64,000 nt of DNA. It comes from JASHPR01 sp963833885 (GTDB lineage Bacteria; Actinomycetota; Actinomycetes; Streptosporangiales; Streptosporangiaceae). Position numbers and translations under genes: made by a program. Of the stretch, positions 1-8,501 are shown piece by piece. Where the stretch lies: contig CAWHZU010000014.1 of the NCBI GenBank assembly GCA_963833885.1, positions 62,001 through 126,000 of the forward strand. The letters run 5' to 3'. The notes beneath the pieces were generated by a model. It was not told the DNA's origin. It worked only from the letters and a program-made list of their open reading frames with translations, and searched no databases. Each line of letters starts with the position of its first letter. The first letter of the stretch is position 1.

Positions 1-264
1 CTGCCGGGCCCGCACTACGAGACCCCGGCCGAGATCCGGATGCTGCGGACGCTCGGCGCCGACCTGGTCGGCATGTCCACCGTGCTGGAGGCGATCGCAG
101 CACGCCACCTGGGCGCCGAGGTGCTGGGGATCTCGCTGGTCACAAACCTGGCCGCGGGCCTGGCGGCGGAGGCGCTGGACCACGCGGAGGTCACCGCCGC
201 CGGTGACGCCGCAGCGGGCCGGATGGGTGCGCTGCTGGCAGCGGTGCTGCCGGGGGTACGGTGA
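1..264 (+). CDS. Purine-nucleoside phosphorylase, C-terminal part
   Basis: The window opens inside this gene; 87 codons and the stop remain. The reading begins LPGPHYETPAEIRML and continues through GADLVGMSTVLEAIAARHLG and ISLVTNLAAG. This is the conserved C-terminal part of trimeric purine-nucleoside phosphorylases, where the Glu of YETPAE and the Met-Ser of VGMSTV line the nucleoside/phosphate pocket. The family cleaves (deoxy)inosine and guanosine with phosphate to give base plus (deoxy)ribose-1-phosphate. The stop lies directly before the next gene, a phosphohexomutase-type enzyme. PNP and such a mutase are commonly linked, because the mutase can carry pentose-1-phosphate into central metabolism. 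The N-terminus is outside the window. Confidence 0.9.
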   Translation: MPGPHYETPAEIRMLRTLGADLVGMSTVLEAIAARHLGAEVLGISLVTNLAAGLAAEALDHAEVTAAGDAAAGRMGALLAAVLPGVR

Positions 265-268
265 CGTG

Positions 269-1957
269 ATGCTCGACGATCTTCGTGTGCGGCTGGACGC
301 GTGGCTGGCCGACGACCCGGACGAACGGGACCGGGCCGAGCTCGAGGCGCTGGCCGCCGAGGACGACGGCGGCGCAGCGGACGAGCTCACCGACAGGTTC
401 AGCGGCAGGCTGGAGTTCGGCACCGCCGGGCTGCGCGGCACGATCGGCGCCGGGCCGAACCGGATGAACCGGGCGGTGGTGCGGGGCACCACCGCCGCGC
501 TCGCCAGATGGCTGCTCGGCCGAGGGCGAGGCATCGCCGGGACCGGAGCGGCCGAGGCCGGAGTGGTCATCGGCTGCGACGCGCGGCACCGCTCGGACGA
601 ATTCGCCGACGAGGCGGCCCGGGTGCTGGCCGGCGCGGGCATCCGGGTTCACCTGCTGCCCAGGCAGCAGCCCACCCCGCTGCTCGCCTTCGCGGTCCGG
701 CACCTGCACGCCGCGGCCGGGATCATGATCACGGCGAGCCACAATCCCCCGGCCTACAACGGCTACAAACTCTACCTCCGCGACGGCGCACAGATCATCC
801 CGCCCGCCGACGCCGAGATCGAGGCGGAGATCCGCAGCCTCGGCCCGCTGTCCGCGGTTCCGCTGGCGCCGCCGGACAACCCGCTGATCGTCCAGCACGG
901 CGACGAGGTGGCCCGGGCCTACCTCGACTTGATCTGCGCCGCATCCCCGGCGCCGCCCGACGCCGCGTGGCTGCGGTTCGTCTACACCCCGCTGCATGGC
1001 GTCGCGGGCACGCTGGCGATGCGGGCTTTCGAGCAGGCCGGCTTCACTCCCCCGGACCTGGTCGCCGCCCAGGCCGAGCCCGACCCCGACTTTCCGAGCG
1101 TCACGTTCCCCAACCCTGAGGAGCCGGGCGCGCTCGACCTGGCGCTCGCCCAGGCCCGCCGGTCCGCCGCCGACCTGGTGCTGGCCAACGACCCGGATGG
1201 CGACCGGCTGGCCGTGGCCGTGCCCGACGCGGACGGGGCCTGGCGGACGCTCACCGGCGACCAGGTGGGCGCGCTGCTCGGCTCCTACCTGCTGGATGTC
1301 ACGACCACCGAGAGCCCCGGCGACCGGCTGCTGGTCACCACGATCGTGTCGTCAACGCTGCTGGCCCGGATAGCGGCCACGGCCAGCGCCCAGTACGCGG
1401 AGACCCTCACCGGGTTCAAGTGGATCGTGCGGGCCGAGCGCCCGGGCAGCCGGTTCATCTTCGGCTACGAGGAGGCGCTCGGGTACGCGGTCGGCGAGAT
1501 CGTGCGGGACAAGGACGGGATCGGGGCCGCCCTGGCGCTGCTCGGCCTCGCGGCGCGGGCCCGGTCGCGCGGCTTGTCGCTGCTCGACGCGTATGACGCG
1601 CTGGAGACCGCACACGGCGTGCACCTGACCGGCCAGGTCTCGGTCGGCACCACGGCACCGGGCGGCGTCATGGCGCGGCTGCGGGCGGTGCCGCCGAGGG
1701 AGTTCGGCGGGGCGAGGGTGATCGACACCGCCGACCTGACCGGCGGGACGCCGAACCTGCCCTCCGCCGACGTGCTCAGCTATCAGCTGCTCGGCGCGCG
1801 GGTGGTGATCCGGCCCAGCGGCACCGAGCCCAAGATCAAGGCCTACCTCGAGATCGTGGAGCCGGTCATCGGCGGGCGGCTGGAGCAGGCCAGGCAGTCT
1901 GCCGCCGGGCGGCTCGGCGCGCTGCGCGAGGCGGTGGCGGCCCTGCTGGCCAGCTGA
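269..1957 (+). CDS. Phosphohexomutase (phosphoglucomutase/phosphomannomutase family)
   Basis: 562-residue alpha-D-phosphohexomutase with all four family signatures. The phosphoserine loop TASHNPPAYNGYK is near residue 155, the Mg-binding loop NDPDGDR near 307, the sugar-specificity loop GYEEALGYAVG near 399, and the C-terminal phosphate-binding loop RPSGTEPK near 515. It should interconvert hexose-1- and hexose-6-phosphates through a phosphoserine. Large actinobacterial members of this size are usually annotated phospho-sugar mutase or PMM/PGM, and some accept pentose phosphates, which fits the PNP just upstream. I chose ATG 269, just after the PNP stop at 264. GTG 266 is equally possible. 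A longer in-frame extension from 203 lies inside PNP and is unlikely. Exact substrate is not determinable. Confidence 0.9.
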   Translation: MLDDLRVRLDAWLADDPDERDRAELEALAAEDDGGAADELTDRFSGRLEFGTAGLRGTIGAGPNRMNRAVVRGTTAALARWLLGRGRGIAGTGAAEAGVVIGCDARHRSDEFADEAARVLAGAGIRVHLLPRQQPTPLLAFAVRHLHAAAGIMITASHNPPAYNGYKLYLRDGAQIIPPADAEIEAEIRSLGPLSAVPLAPPDNPLIVQHGDEVARAYLDLICAASPAPPDAAWLRFVYTPLHGVAGTLAMRAFEQAGFTPPDLVAAQAEPDPDFPSVTFPNPEEPGALDLALAQARRSAADLVLANDPDGDRLAVAVPDADGAWRTLTGDQVGALLGSYLLDVTTTESPGDRLLVTTIVSSTLLARIAATASAQYAETLTGFKWIVRAERPGSRFIFGYEEALGYAVGEIVRDKDGIGAALALLGLAARARSRGLSLLDAYDALETAHGVHLTGQVSVGTTAPGGVMARLRAVPPREFGGARVIDTADLTGGTPNLPSADVLSYQLLGARVVIRPSGTEPKIKAYLEIVEPVIGGRLEQARQSAAGRLGALREAVAALLAS

Positions 1958-1963
1958 CCTGGC

Positions 1964-2173
1964 TCAGTCGGAGACGGCCAGGATCACGTCGGACGCCTTG
2001 ATTATCGCCGTCACGCTGCAGCCCTCGGTGAGCCCCAGCTCGTCAGCGGCCTCGACGGTGATCGAGGCCACGAGGCGGACGCCGCCAGCGTCGAGCGCCA
2101 CGTTCGCGGTCGCCTCGCCACGCGTGATGCCCGTGACCGTTCCGTCAATCCTGTTGCGAGCGCTCAGCTTCAT
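1964..2173 (-). CDS. Mop/TOBE-domain molybdate-binding protein
   Basis: A 69-residue protein made of one TOBE/Mop domain: it starts MKLSARNRIDGTVTGI, then a GxVRLVASIT strand and an IIKASDVILAV end. Small molbindins of this type bind molybdate or tungstate oligomerically and act in storage or homeostasis in the cytoplasm. ATG 2173 gives the standard N-terminus; ATG 2182 (adding MSG) is an alternative. It converges on the mutase with a 6-base gap and diverges from the XdhC-like gene at 2246. That pairing suggests a molybdenum-related locus. The family call is firm; the specific ligand is not shown. Confidence 0.85.
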   Translation of the reverse strand: MKLSARNRIDGTVTGITRGEATANVALDAGGVRLVASITVEAADELGLTEGCSVTAIIKASDVILAVSD

Positions 2174-2245
2174 GCCGCTCATTGTGCCCGATCCGGGGGC
2201 GGTCGCAGGTCGCCAAGACCGCCCCCGGCGTGACAAGCTCGATTC

Positions 2246-2773
2246 ATGAGCAGTGCGCACGATGACCCTTCCTGCGAGGTTGCGCACGGCACCGCTCCGG
2301 CCCCGGCCACGGTCGGGCGGGTGCTCGTGGCCGTGTTCGCCTCGCCCGTCGCCGGTTTCCTGCTCCGCTACGCGCGGGACACCGGCTACCGGACGGTGCT
2401 GGTTGAGCCCGACCCCGAGCGGGCGAAGGCCATGCTCGACAGCGCCTCCGAGGTGCACGACAGCGTCGGCAGCTACCCGGACGGGCCGGCCGACGTGATC
2501 GTCACCGATCACCACCGGGCCGAGCTCGGCCCGGTGCTCCGCGACGCGCTGGCCAGCGATGCCCGCTGGGTCGGCGTCCTGGGCAATCCACGGCACCCGG
2601 CTCCGCACATCCCGGCTCTCGCCGAACTCGGCGTCGAACCGGATGAAATCAGCCGCGTGCACCGGCCGGTCGGCCTCAACATCGGTTCCAGGGCGCCCGC
2701 CGAGATCGCGATCGCTACGCTGGCCGGCCTGATCGCCGACCGCAACGGCCGCCCTGGCGGGTTCGCCTTCTGA
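2246..2773 (+). CDS. XdhC/CoxI-family protein (Rossmann domain)
   Basis: 175 residues with a Rossmann-like start (VLVAVFASPVAGFLLRYARD, then TVLVEPDPER) and the C-terminal signature RPVGLNIGSRAPAEIAIA followed by GLIADRNGR, typical of the XdhC C-terminal domain. XdhC/CoxI proteins bind molybdenum cofactor and help sulfurate and insert it into xanthine-dehydrogenase or CO-dehydrogenase-like hydroxylases. No molybdenum hydroxylase subunits are in the window, so the partner must be elsewhere. The protein carries the Rossmann half only; the N-terminal XdhC domain with its CxxG-type motif is absent, as in stand-alone short family members. It diverges from the Mop-domain gene with a 72-base intergenic gap. 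Confidence 0.75.
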   Translation: MSSAHDDPSCEVAHGTAPAPATVGRVLVAVFASPVAGFLLRYARDTGYRTVLVEPDPERAKAMLDSASEVHDSVGSYPDGPADVIVTDHHRAELGPVLRDALASDARWVGVLGNPRHPAPHIPALAELGVEPDEISRVHRPVGLNIGSRAPAEIAIATLAGLIADRNGRPGGFAF

Positions 2774-2789
2774 CGCCGCCCCCGGTGCG

Positions 2790-4202
2790 ATGGTCCCGCC
2801 ACCGCGCAACCGGTACGCGGATCTGCTGCGGGTCGTCGCCATCGGCATGGTGGTGCTCGGCCACTGGCTGCTGACCAGCATCAGCTACAGCGGCGGACGG
2901 CTGTCCGGCATCGACGCCATGTCAGACATCGGCTGGTCCGGCCTTGGCACCCTGGTGTTCCAGGTCATGCCGGTCTTCTTCGTCGTCGGAGGGTACGCCA
3001 ACGCGCTGTCCTGGACCCGGCACCAGGCGGAGGGCGCGACGTGGGCGGACTGGGTGCGGCACCGGGCGATCCGGCTGCTGCGGCCGACCACCGTGTACGT
3101 GGCCGTGGTCGCGGCCGCGGTCGCGGCGAGCCGGCTGGCCGGCGCGAACGCCACTGAGCTGGCGCAGGCGGGCTGGGGCGTCGCGCTCCAGCTATGGTTC
3201 CTGCCGGTCTACCTGCTGCTGATCGCGCTGACGCCGGCGCTGCACGCGGCGCACCGGCGCTGGGGCCTCGCAGTGCCGGTGGCGATGCTCCTCGCCGTGG
3301 CGGCCGTCGACGCCGGCCTGCTCGGCGCCGGCCTTTCGGGCCTCGGTTATGCCAATTACCTGCTGGTCTGGGGCTCGATGCACCAGTGGGGGTTCGCCTG
3401 GCAGGACGGGACGCTCACCCGCCGCCGGTGGCGTCCGTACGGGCTCGCCGTCGCCGGCGCGGCCCTCCTGGGCGGGCTGCTGGCCTGGAGCCCGTTTCCG
3501 GTGAACATGGTCGGCACGACCGGCGGCGGGGTGAACAACACCGTGCCGCCGTCGGTTGCGCTGCTCGCGTTCGCCGCCGTTCAGACCGGGCTGCTGCTCG
3601 CCGCCGAGCCCGCCGTGTCGCAGCTGCTCGCGCGGTTGCCTCAGCTCCGGGAGCAGATCAGCTGGCTCAACGACCGCGTGCTCACCGTCTACCTGTGGCA
3701 CATGACGCCGGTCGTGGTCGTCGCCGTCGCCCTATACCCCACCGGCCTGCTGCCCCAGCCGGCCATCGGCTCGGCCGGGTGGTGGGCGCTGCGGCCGGCC
3801 TGGATCGCCGCGCTTACCCTGGTCCTGGCGCCTGCCGCCATCTGGCTGGCCAGGTTCGAGCGGCCGCTGCGCCGCCAGCCCGACACACAGCCGCTTCGCG
3901 GCCAGGCGGCACAGCGGCTAAGCGGCCGGGCGGCACAGCCGCTTCGCGGCGAGGCCGCACCTCCCGCTCGCGGGCCCGCGGCGCTCCGGGCAGCGCTGGT
4001 TGCCGTCGGCGTTGGCGCCGCCGGCGTGGCATTGGCCAGGATCGCGATCCTCGGGTTCGCCCCGGGCGGCGACGTTCCGGCCGGCACGCTGGCCGCCTAT
4101 GGCTGCGGGGTGATCCTCACGCTGGCCGCCAGGCCTGGCGCCACGGATGACCGTCGCCGAGCGGCCTGTGTAGAACCGATGGAACTCGGCGCTTGTGCCT
4201 GA
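2790..4202 (+). CDS. Acyltransferase-3 family membrane protein
   Basis: 470 residues, polytopic, with the family start NRYADLLRVVAIGMVVLGHW (the catalytic His region of helix 1), a conserved FFVVGGYANALSW segment and about ten predicted membrane helices. Members transfer acyl groups to extracytoplasmic sugars, cell-wall polymers or secondary metabolites. The substrate here cannot be inferred. A hydrophilic linker around residues 367-398 consists of four 8-residue repeats (QPLRGQAA, QRLSGRAA, QPLRGEAA, PPARGPAA), with two more hydrophobic stretches after it. It begins 17 bases after the XdhC-like gene without an obvious Shine-Dalgarno site, so the exact start is uncertain. Confidence 0.75.
   Translation: MVPPPRNRYADLLRVVAIGMVVLGHWLLTSISYSGGRLSGIDAMSDIGWSGLGTLVFQVMPVFFVVGGYANALSWTRHQAEGATWADWVRHRAIRLLRPTTVYVAVVAAAVAASRLAGANATELAQAGWGVALQLWFLPVYLLLIALTPALHAAHRRWGLAVPVAMLLAVAAVDAGLLGAGLSGLGYANYLLVWGSMHQWGFAWQDGTLTRRRWRPYGLAVAGAALLGGLLAWSPFPVNMVGTTGGGVNNTVPPSVALLAFAAVQTGLLLAAEPAVSQLLARLPQLREQISWLNDRVLTVYLWHMTPVVVVAVALYPTGLLPQPAIGSAGWWALRPAWIAALTLVLAPAAIWLARFERPLRRQPDTQPLRGQAAQRLSGRAAQPLRGEAAPPARGPAALRAALVAVGVGAAGVALARIAILGFAPGGDVPAGTLAAYGCGVILTLAARPGATDDRRRAACVEPMELGACA
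3888..3983 (+). repeat. Four 24-bp tandem repeats inside the acyltransferase gene
   Basis: Four in-frame 24-base units encode the 8-residue repeat QPLRGQAA / QRLSGRAA / QPLRGEAA / PPARGPAA. The first three are close copies; the fourth is degenerate. The unit length keeps the reading frame, so copy-number changes would only lengthen or shorten a cytoplasmic linker. Confidence 0.8.
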
Positions 4203-4269
4203 CGGCCGTTGCACGAAAGTGACAAGCTGTCGTTTCGGGAGCAGCTAGCAGGAGGGGGGCCGAGCGGGG

Positions 4270-4689
4270 ATGAGCCAGGCCGCCGGGTACTCGGGAACGC
4301 CGTTGCCGCGGAAGCTGGGCATCGGGGACGGCGACGCGGTCGCGCTGATCGGGGCGCCGGAGTGGCTGGAAGACCTGCTCGGCGAGGTGCCCAGCGTGGC
4401 CCAGCTGCACACCGACCTGGACGGTGACGCGCTGTTCGACGTCATCGTCGTGTTCGTGTCCTGGCGCGCCGAGCTGGAGGCCGAGCTCGGCAGGCTGCGC
4501 GACCGGATGGCTCCGGCCTGTGGCCTCTGGGTCGCCTGGCCGAAGAAGGCGGCGAAGGTCCCCACCGACATGAGCGACAACGTGGTCCGCGAGGTCGCGC
4601 TGCCCACCGGCCTGGTCGACAACAAGGTCTGCGCGATCGACGAGACCTGGTCCGCGCTGCGGCTGGTAATCCGGCGGGAGAACCGCTGA
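4270..4689 (+). CDS. DUF3052 family protein
   Basis: 139 residues beginning MSQAAGYSGTPLPRKLGI, then VALIGAPEWLEDLLGEVP, VIVVFVSWRAELEAELGRL, GLWVAWPKKAAKVPTDMSDN and IDETWSALRLVIRRENR. These segments match the actinobacterial DUF3052 family. No biochemical function is established. Members are soluble and short, with a Rossmann-like alternation of hydrophobic strands. A strong Shine-Dalgarno (GGAGGGGG, about 10 bases upstream) supports ATG 4270. The gene stands alone and converges on the VOC gene with a 16-base gap. Confidence 0.85.
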   Translation: MSQAAGYSGTPLPRKLGIGDGDAVALIGAPEWLEDLLGEVPSVAQLHTDLDGDALFDVIVVFVSWRAELEAELGRLRDRMAPACGLWVAWPKKAAKVPTDMSDNVVREVALPTGLVDNKVCAIDETWSALRLVIRRENR

Positions 4690-4705
4690 TCGGGACGGCG
4701 CCGGC

Positions 4706-5227
4706 TCAGTAGTCCAGCAGGCGCTCGCCCTCGAACACGCCGAGCGTCTCCCGGTACAGCTCGAGCCCGACGCCGTTCGGGTCGCGGAAGTACATGCTGT
4801 CGTCCGCGCCCCGGTCCGGGCCCAGGTAGTCCAGGCCGGCCTGATCCAGCTTCTTCTTCGTCGCCTCGAACTGGTCCGAGGAGATGGAGATCGCCAGGTG
4901 CTGCACGGCCCCGATCGTCTCCATGAACGGCGGCAGGTCGTAGCCGGGGAAGTCGAAGAACCCGAGCAGGTTGTGGTCGCCGATGTCGAAGAAGAAGTGG
5001 TTCGAGCCCGCGTAGTCGCGGTTCTCCACGAGCTCCACCAGCGGGAAGCCGAGGAACTCCTGGTAGAACTTGATGGTCTCCTCGGTGTCCTTGCAGATCA
5101 GGGCCAGGTGGTGGACCCCCTGAACGGTGGACAGCGGCCGCTCGGCTAGCGGGCGCAGGTAGCGCTCGCGCAGTTCCTGCCTGCGCGCTTGGATCCGGTC
5201 AAGCTCGGCACCCGTCGGCTGTGGCAT
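4706..5227 (-). CDS. VOC-family metalloprotein (glyoxalase/dioxygenase superfamily)
   Basis: 173 residues forming one vicinal-oxygen-chelate module. The paired beta-alpha-beta motifs supply the expected metal ligands: His in GVHHLALICKD (about residue 39), His in GAVQHLAISIS and Glu in NGVGLELYRET. Such proteins are dioxygenases, isomerases, lyases or resistance proteins; the sequence DPNGVGLELY is the generic C-terminal signature. A charged N-terminal helix (RIQARRQELRERYLRPL) precedes the module and may mediate oligomerisation. The substrate is unknown. It runs convergently with the DUF3052 gene. Confidence 0.8.
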   Translation of the reverse strand: MPQPTGAELDRIQARRQELRERYLRPLAERPLSTVQGVHHLALICKDTEETIKFYQEFLGFPLVELVENRDYAGSNHFFFDIGDHNLLGFFDFPGYDLPPFMETIGAVQHLAISISSDQFEATKKKLDQAGLDYLGPDRGADDSMYFRDPNGVGLELYRETLGVFEGERLLDY

Positions 5228-5261
5228 GCCCGCCTCCCTCGTCGGTGGTGGTCACAGTCCA

Positions 5262-5792
5262 TTATGCGGCCGACTGGTGGGCGTGATCCGGGCTCAGCCC
5301 CCGATGCCGGAACGCCCAGCCCCGCAGCCCGTGGCTCACCTGCGCGAGCGCCGGGGGCGGCACGGCTATCACGGGGCTTTCCGCGTGCGCCAGGCAGTAG
5401 CGGCTGATCCGGCAGGACAGGGCGTGCGCCAGCACACCACGCCGCCCGGCCCCGATGACCAGCACATCACCCGGGTTGCACGCAACACCGACGAGCACAT
5501 GCCCCGGTTCGCCCCTGATCACGTCCGGCTCGATGGCCACGTCCTCGGGAAGGCAGCCAAACGCGAGGTCGATGGCTTCCCAGAGCCGCTGCCAGGCGGC
5601 ATCACGCCAGATGCCCCGCAGGTAGGCCGACGGGTGACCGCGGTCGGCCAGGTCACCACCGGGAGGCACCCAGGCCAGGATCGAGACCAGCGGGACTTGA
5701 TGCATGCGAGCAAGATCTGCGGCATGGCGGAGCGCCTGGAGACTTCCCGGTGACCCGCTCACGCCGACGACGATCCGACGTACGCCGGACAC
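5262..5792 (-). CDS. Universal stress protein family
   Basis: 176 residues with the UspA fold: N-terminal RRIVVGVSGSPGSLQALRHA and the ATP-binding signature GAGRRG-(9 residues)-SRYCLAHAESPVIAVPP near the C-terminus. One Usp domain followed by about 25 extra residues. Family members bind ATP and modulate survival under starvation, hypoxia or oxidative stress. The start is a GTG at 5792 with GGAG seven bases upstream, and the protein begins (V)SGVRRIVVG. It diverges from the MFS gene at 6006. Confidence 0.85.
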   Translation of the reverse strand: MSGVRRIVVGVSGSPGSLQALRHAADLARMHQVPLVSILAWVPPGGDLADRGHPSAYLRGIWRDAAWQRLWEAIDLAFGCLPEDVAIEPDVIRGEPGHVLVGVACNPGDVLVIGAGRRGVLAHALSCRISRYCLAHAESPVIAVPPPALAQVSHGLRGWAFRHRGLSPDHAHQSAA

Positions 5793-5939
5793 GGTACCGC
5801 TCCTTTCAGAAGGGACTGTCTACTCCAAGGTAACCCTCAGCGGAGCGCAATGCGGGACAAGCTGACGCGCCGCAAACGCCTTCCTGGCGAGTTCATACGG
5901 AATTCTGACGATGGCCGAGATCCTGAGGCTAGCTATGCA

Positions 5940-5969
5940 TTGACAGTGACTCTCAAAATATTGTAACTT
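5940..5969 (+). promoter_or_regulatory. Candidate promoter of the MFS-TetR operon
   Basis: A perfect TTGACA at 5940-5945 is followed after 18 bases by TAACTT at 5964-5969, in a locally AT-rich stretch about 35 bases before the efflux-gene start. The -10 match is only moderate. The direct repeat AACTTC at 5965-5970 and 5982-5987 overlaps the likely transcription start and could belong to the repressor site, but I see no clear palindrome. Confidence 0.35.
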
Positions 5970-6005
5970 CTACTTCGGATGAACTTCCGAAAGAAGGTGG
6001 GTTGC

Positions 6006-7643
6006 ATGAACAACCAGGAGCGGCGCCGCTGGTGGGCGCTTGGCGCGCTCGCGCTCAGCGTGCTCGTCGTGGGCCTCGACCTGACCGTGCTGAACCTGGC
6101 GCTGCCCACGCTCGGGACCGATCTGCACGCCTCAACCAGCGACCTGCAGTGGTTCGTGGACTCCTACAGCCTCGTCCTTGCCGCCTTGCTGCTGCCCGCC
6201 GGGCTGCTCGGCGACCGGTTCGGACGTAAGAAGATTCTGGTCCCGGCGCTGGTGCTCTTCGGCCTGGCGTCGCTGGCCTGCGCGTACTCGCACACGTCGG
6301 GCGAGCTCGTCGCCGCCCGGGCCGTGCTCGGCGTCGGCGCGGCCGTGATCATGCCGCTGTCGCTCGCGGTGATCCCGGTGCTGTTCACCCCGGCGGAGCG
6401 GCAGAAGGCCATCGCGGTCGTGATGTCGGCCGTGTTCATCGGTTACCCGCTTGGCCCGATCCTCGGCGGCTGGCTGCTGGACACCTTCTGGTGGGGCTCG
6501 GTGTTCCTGATCAACGTGCCGGTGATCGTGCTCGCGCTGATCGCCGTGGTCCTGCTGATGCCCGAGTCCCGCAGCGAGCACCGTCCCCGGCTGGACCTGG
6601 TCGGCGTCGTCGTGTCGAGCGCCGGGCTGGTCGCCCTGGTCTACGGGTTCATCAAGGCCGGGCAGGACGGCTGGAGCGACGCGACCGCGCTGGCCACGAT
6701 CGTGGCCGGCGTCGTGGTGCTGATCGCGTTCGTTGCCTGGGAGCGCCGGGTGTCCCGGCGGCCCGGCGGCCAGCCGCTGGTCCAGCTGTCGCTGTTCAAG
6801 TCGGCGGGCTTCACCTGGGGCACGATCCTGTCCACGCTGGTGTCATTCGCGCTGTTCGGGATCCTGTTCGCGATGCCGCTCTACTTCCGCGACGTCCGCG
6901 GGCTCGACTCGCTCGGCGCCGGCGTGCGGCTGCTGCCGATGATCGGCGGAATGGTGGTCGGCATGATCGCGGGCACCCGGCTGCAGAGCCCGGTCAAGAC
7001 CGCCGACGGCACGCCCGGCGCCCCGCGCGTAGGCGCTAAGGCACTGGTCACCGTCGGTTTCGCAGTGATGGCGGCGGCCCTCGCGACCGGCGCACTCACC
7101 AGCGTCACGAGCGGCACCGGTTACGGCGCCGCGTGGTTCGCCGTTGCCGGCGCCGGTCTTGGCCTGGCCATGCCGTCCGCGATGAACGCGGCCCTCGGCA
7201 CCCTGTCCGCCGAGCGCAGCGGCGCCGGCTCCGCCGTGATCACGGCGCTCCGCCAGGTCGGCGCCACACTGGGCGCGGCCATCCTGGGCACCCTGCTCAA
7301 CAACGCCTACCAGGCCAGGCTGAACCTGACCGGGCTGCCGGCCTCGGCCGCGGGCGCGGTGCGCTCCGGGATCTCCGGCGGCGTCCAGGTTGCCCGCACG
7401 CTGGGTTCGGCGTCGCTGATGCACGACGTGGACGTCGCGTTCGTGCACGGCCTGGACGTGATGCTGTGGTGCTGCGCGGGCATCGCCCTGGCCGCGGCGT
7501 TGCTGGCGCTGGCCTTCCTGCCACGCCGCGCGGGCACGCCCGCCAACGCGGCGGTCCAGCCAGCGCCAGAGCGCGGCCCGGCCGCAACCGCCGCCCCGGC
7601 CGGTGCGCCCGCTATGGCATCCGACCCGGTGAGGACAGAATGA
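6006..7643 (+). CDS. DHA2-type (14-TM) MFS drug/proton antiporter
   Basis: About 545 residues with the EmrB/QacA pattern: motif A GDRFGRKKIL after helix 2, WFVDSYSLVLAALLLPAGLL, motif C-like VFIGYPLGPILGGWLLDTFW, and 14 predicted helices, with an Ala/Pro-rich C-terminal tail. It should export hydrophobic or cationic compounds in exchange for protons. I chose ATG 6006 (MNNQERRRWW), preceded by GAAGGTGG, over ATG 5979, which lacks a ribosome-binding site. The stop overlaps the start of a TetR regulator (ATGA), the classic arrangement of a pump controlled by its own repressor. Confidence 0.9.
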   Translation: MNNQERRRWWALGALALSVLVVGLDLTVLNLALPTLGTDLHASTSDLQWFVDSYSLVLAALLLPAGLLGDRFGRKKILVPALVLFGLASLACAYSHTSGELVAARAVLGVGAAVIMPLSLAVIPVLFTPAERQKAIAVVMSAVFIGYPLGPILGGWLLDTFWWGSVFLINVPVIVLALIAVVLLMPESRSEHRPRLDLVGVVVSSAGLVALVYGFIKAGQDGWSDATALATIVAGVVVLIAFVAWERRVSRRPGGQPLVQLSLFKSAGFTWGTILSTLVSFALFGILFAMPLYFRDVRGLDSLGAGVRLLPMIGGMVVGMIAGTRLQSPVKTADGTPGAPRVGAKALVTVGFAVMAAALATGALTSVTSGTGYGAAWFAVAGAGLGLAMPSAMNAALGTLSAERSGAGSAVITALRQVGATLGAAILGTLLNNAYQARLNLTGLPASAAGAVRSGISGGVQVARTLGSASLMHDVDVAFVHGLDVMLWCCAGIALAAALLALAFLPRRAGTPANAAVQPAPERGPAATAAPAGAPAMASDPVRTE

Positions 7644-8254
7644 CCACCATGAGCGAACAGGGCCCGGCCAGACCGGAGGGCCTCCGTGAGCGCAAGAAGG
7701 CCAGGACGCGTGCTTCCATCAGGGAGCACGCGCTCCGGCTGTTCCGGGAGCAGGGTTACCACGCCACGACCATCGAGCAGATCGCCGAGGCAGCCGAGGT
7801 CTCGCCGAGCACGTTCTTCCGCTACTTCCCGACCAAGGAAGACGTGGTGATCCAGGATGACATGGACGCCGTCGTCATCGCCGCGTTCGAGCGGCAGCCC
7901 GCCGAGCTGAGCACGATCGCCGCGTTCCGCGCCGCATGGGCCGAAGCCTACGCAGGGTTCACCGAGGAGGAAGTGGCCCGGCTCGAGGAGACCTCCGCAA
8001 TGACCATGGAAATCCCGGAGCTGCGCGCTCGGTCGGTCGACGAGCTCAGCCGGACAATCGACGTCATCGCCGAGGCCACGGCGAGGCGGATCGGGCGCGA
8101 CCCCGGCGACTTTGCCGTGCGCAACCTTGTAGGAGCGATCATCGGCGTGATCTTGTCTGCCACCATGCCCTGGGCCCCGGGCCACCACACGGCCGACACG
8201 TTCGCCCGCGTCGACGCCGCCCTGGCGCACCTGGAGGCCGGCCTCCCGCTCTAG
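7640..8254 (+). CDS. TetR-family transcriptional regulator
   Basis: 204 residues. The N-terminal helix-turn-helix is clear: RTRASIREHALRLFREQGY, then TTIEQIAEAAEVSPSTFFRY and FPTKEDVVIQD (residues about 20-65). The C-terminal ligand domain resembles the TetR_C_17/AcrR-like group with ARRIGRDPGDFAVR near the end. It overlaps the pump gene by four bases, so it is translationally coupled and probably represses the shared promoter until a pump substrate binds. ATG 7640 (MTTMSEQ) is used; ATG 7649 is an alternative. The ligand is unknown. Confidence 0.9.
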   Translation: MTTMSEQGPARPEGLRERKKARTRASIREHALRLFREQGYHATTIEQIAEAAEVSPSTFFRYFPTKEDVVIQDDMDAVVIAAFERQPAELSTIAAFRAAWAEAYAGFTEEEVARLEETSAMTMEIPELRARSVDELSRTIDVIAEATARRIGRDPGDFAVRNLVGAIIGVILSATMPWAPGHHTADTFARVDAALAHLEAGLPL

Positions 8255-8280
8255 CCACCCCACCCGCTGCCCCATGCCCG

Positions 8281-8408
8281 CGCCGCCGCCCAGGCCCCAC
8301 GTCTCATGATCGCGGCGGATTGATGTCTGGCGCCGCCGCTCCAGGCCTCACGTTTCATGATCGCGGCGGATTGTTTGTCGCATCTGCGAAGAATCCGCCG
8401 CGATCATG
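8281..8408. repeat. Intergenic repeat: two direct units and one inverted unit forming a 17-bp hairpin
   Basis: The 247-base gap between the TetR gene and pirin holds two direct copies of a 42-43 base unit (8281-8322 and 8331-8373), each ending in CATGATCGCGGCGGATT (8305-8321 and 8356-8372). A perfect inverted copy of that 17-mer is at 8392-8408. Copy two and the inverted copy can form a 17-bp stem with a 19-base loop. It could be a terminator for the upstream operon or a dispersed palindromic element; there is no T-tract. The rest of the gap shows nothing but the pirin ribosome-binding site. Confidence 0.75.
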
Positions 8409-8501
8409 GAAGGGCCGAAGGAATGTTGCGCGTTCAACTATCGTTACTGGCGGCGGGTAGGCTCGGACGCGCAGGGGCCGGGCGCCCTTTGAGGAGGAGC
8501 C

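Noticed and set aside
203..268. N-terminal extension of the phosphohexomutase
   Set aside because: Lies within the PNP coding end; Trp/Cys/Arg-rich translation is unlike family members, which start near 266-269.
8281..8408. CRISPR array
   Set aside because: Only two direct units with spacing of eight bases and one inverted unit; no cas genes.
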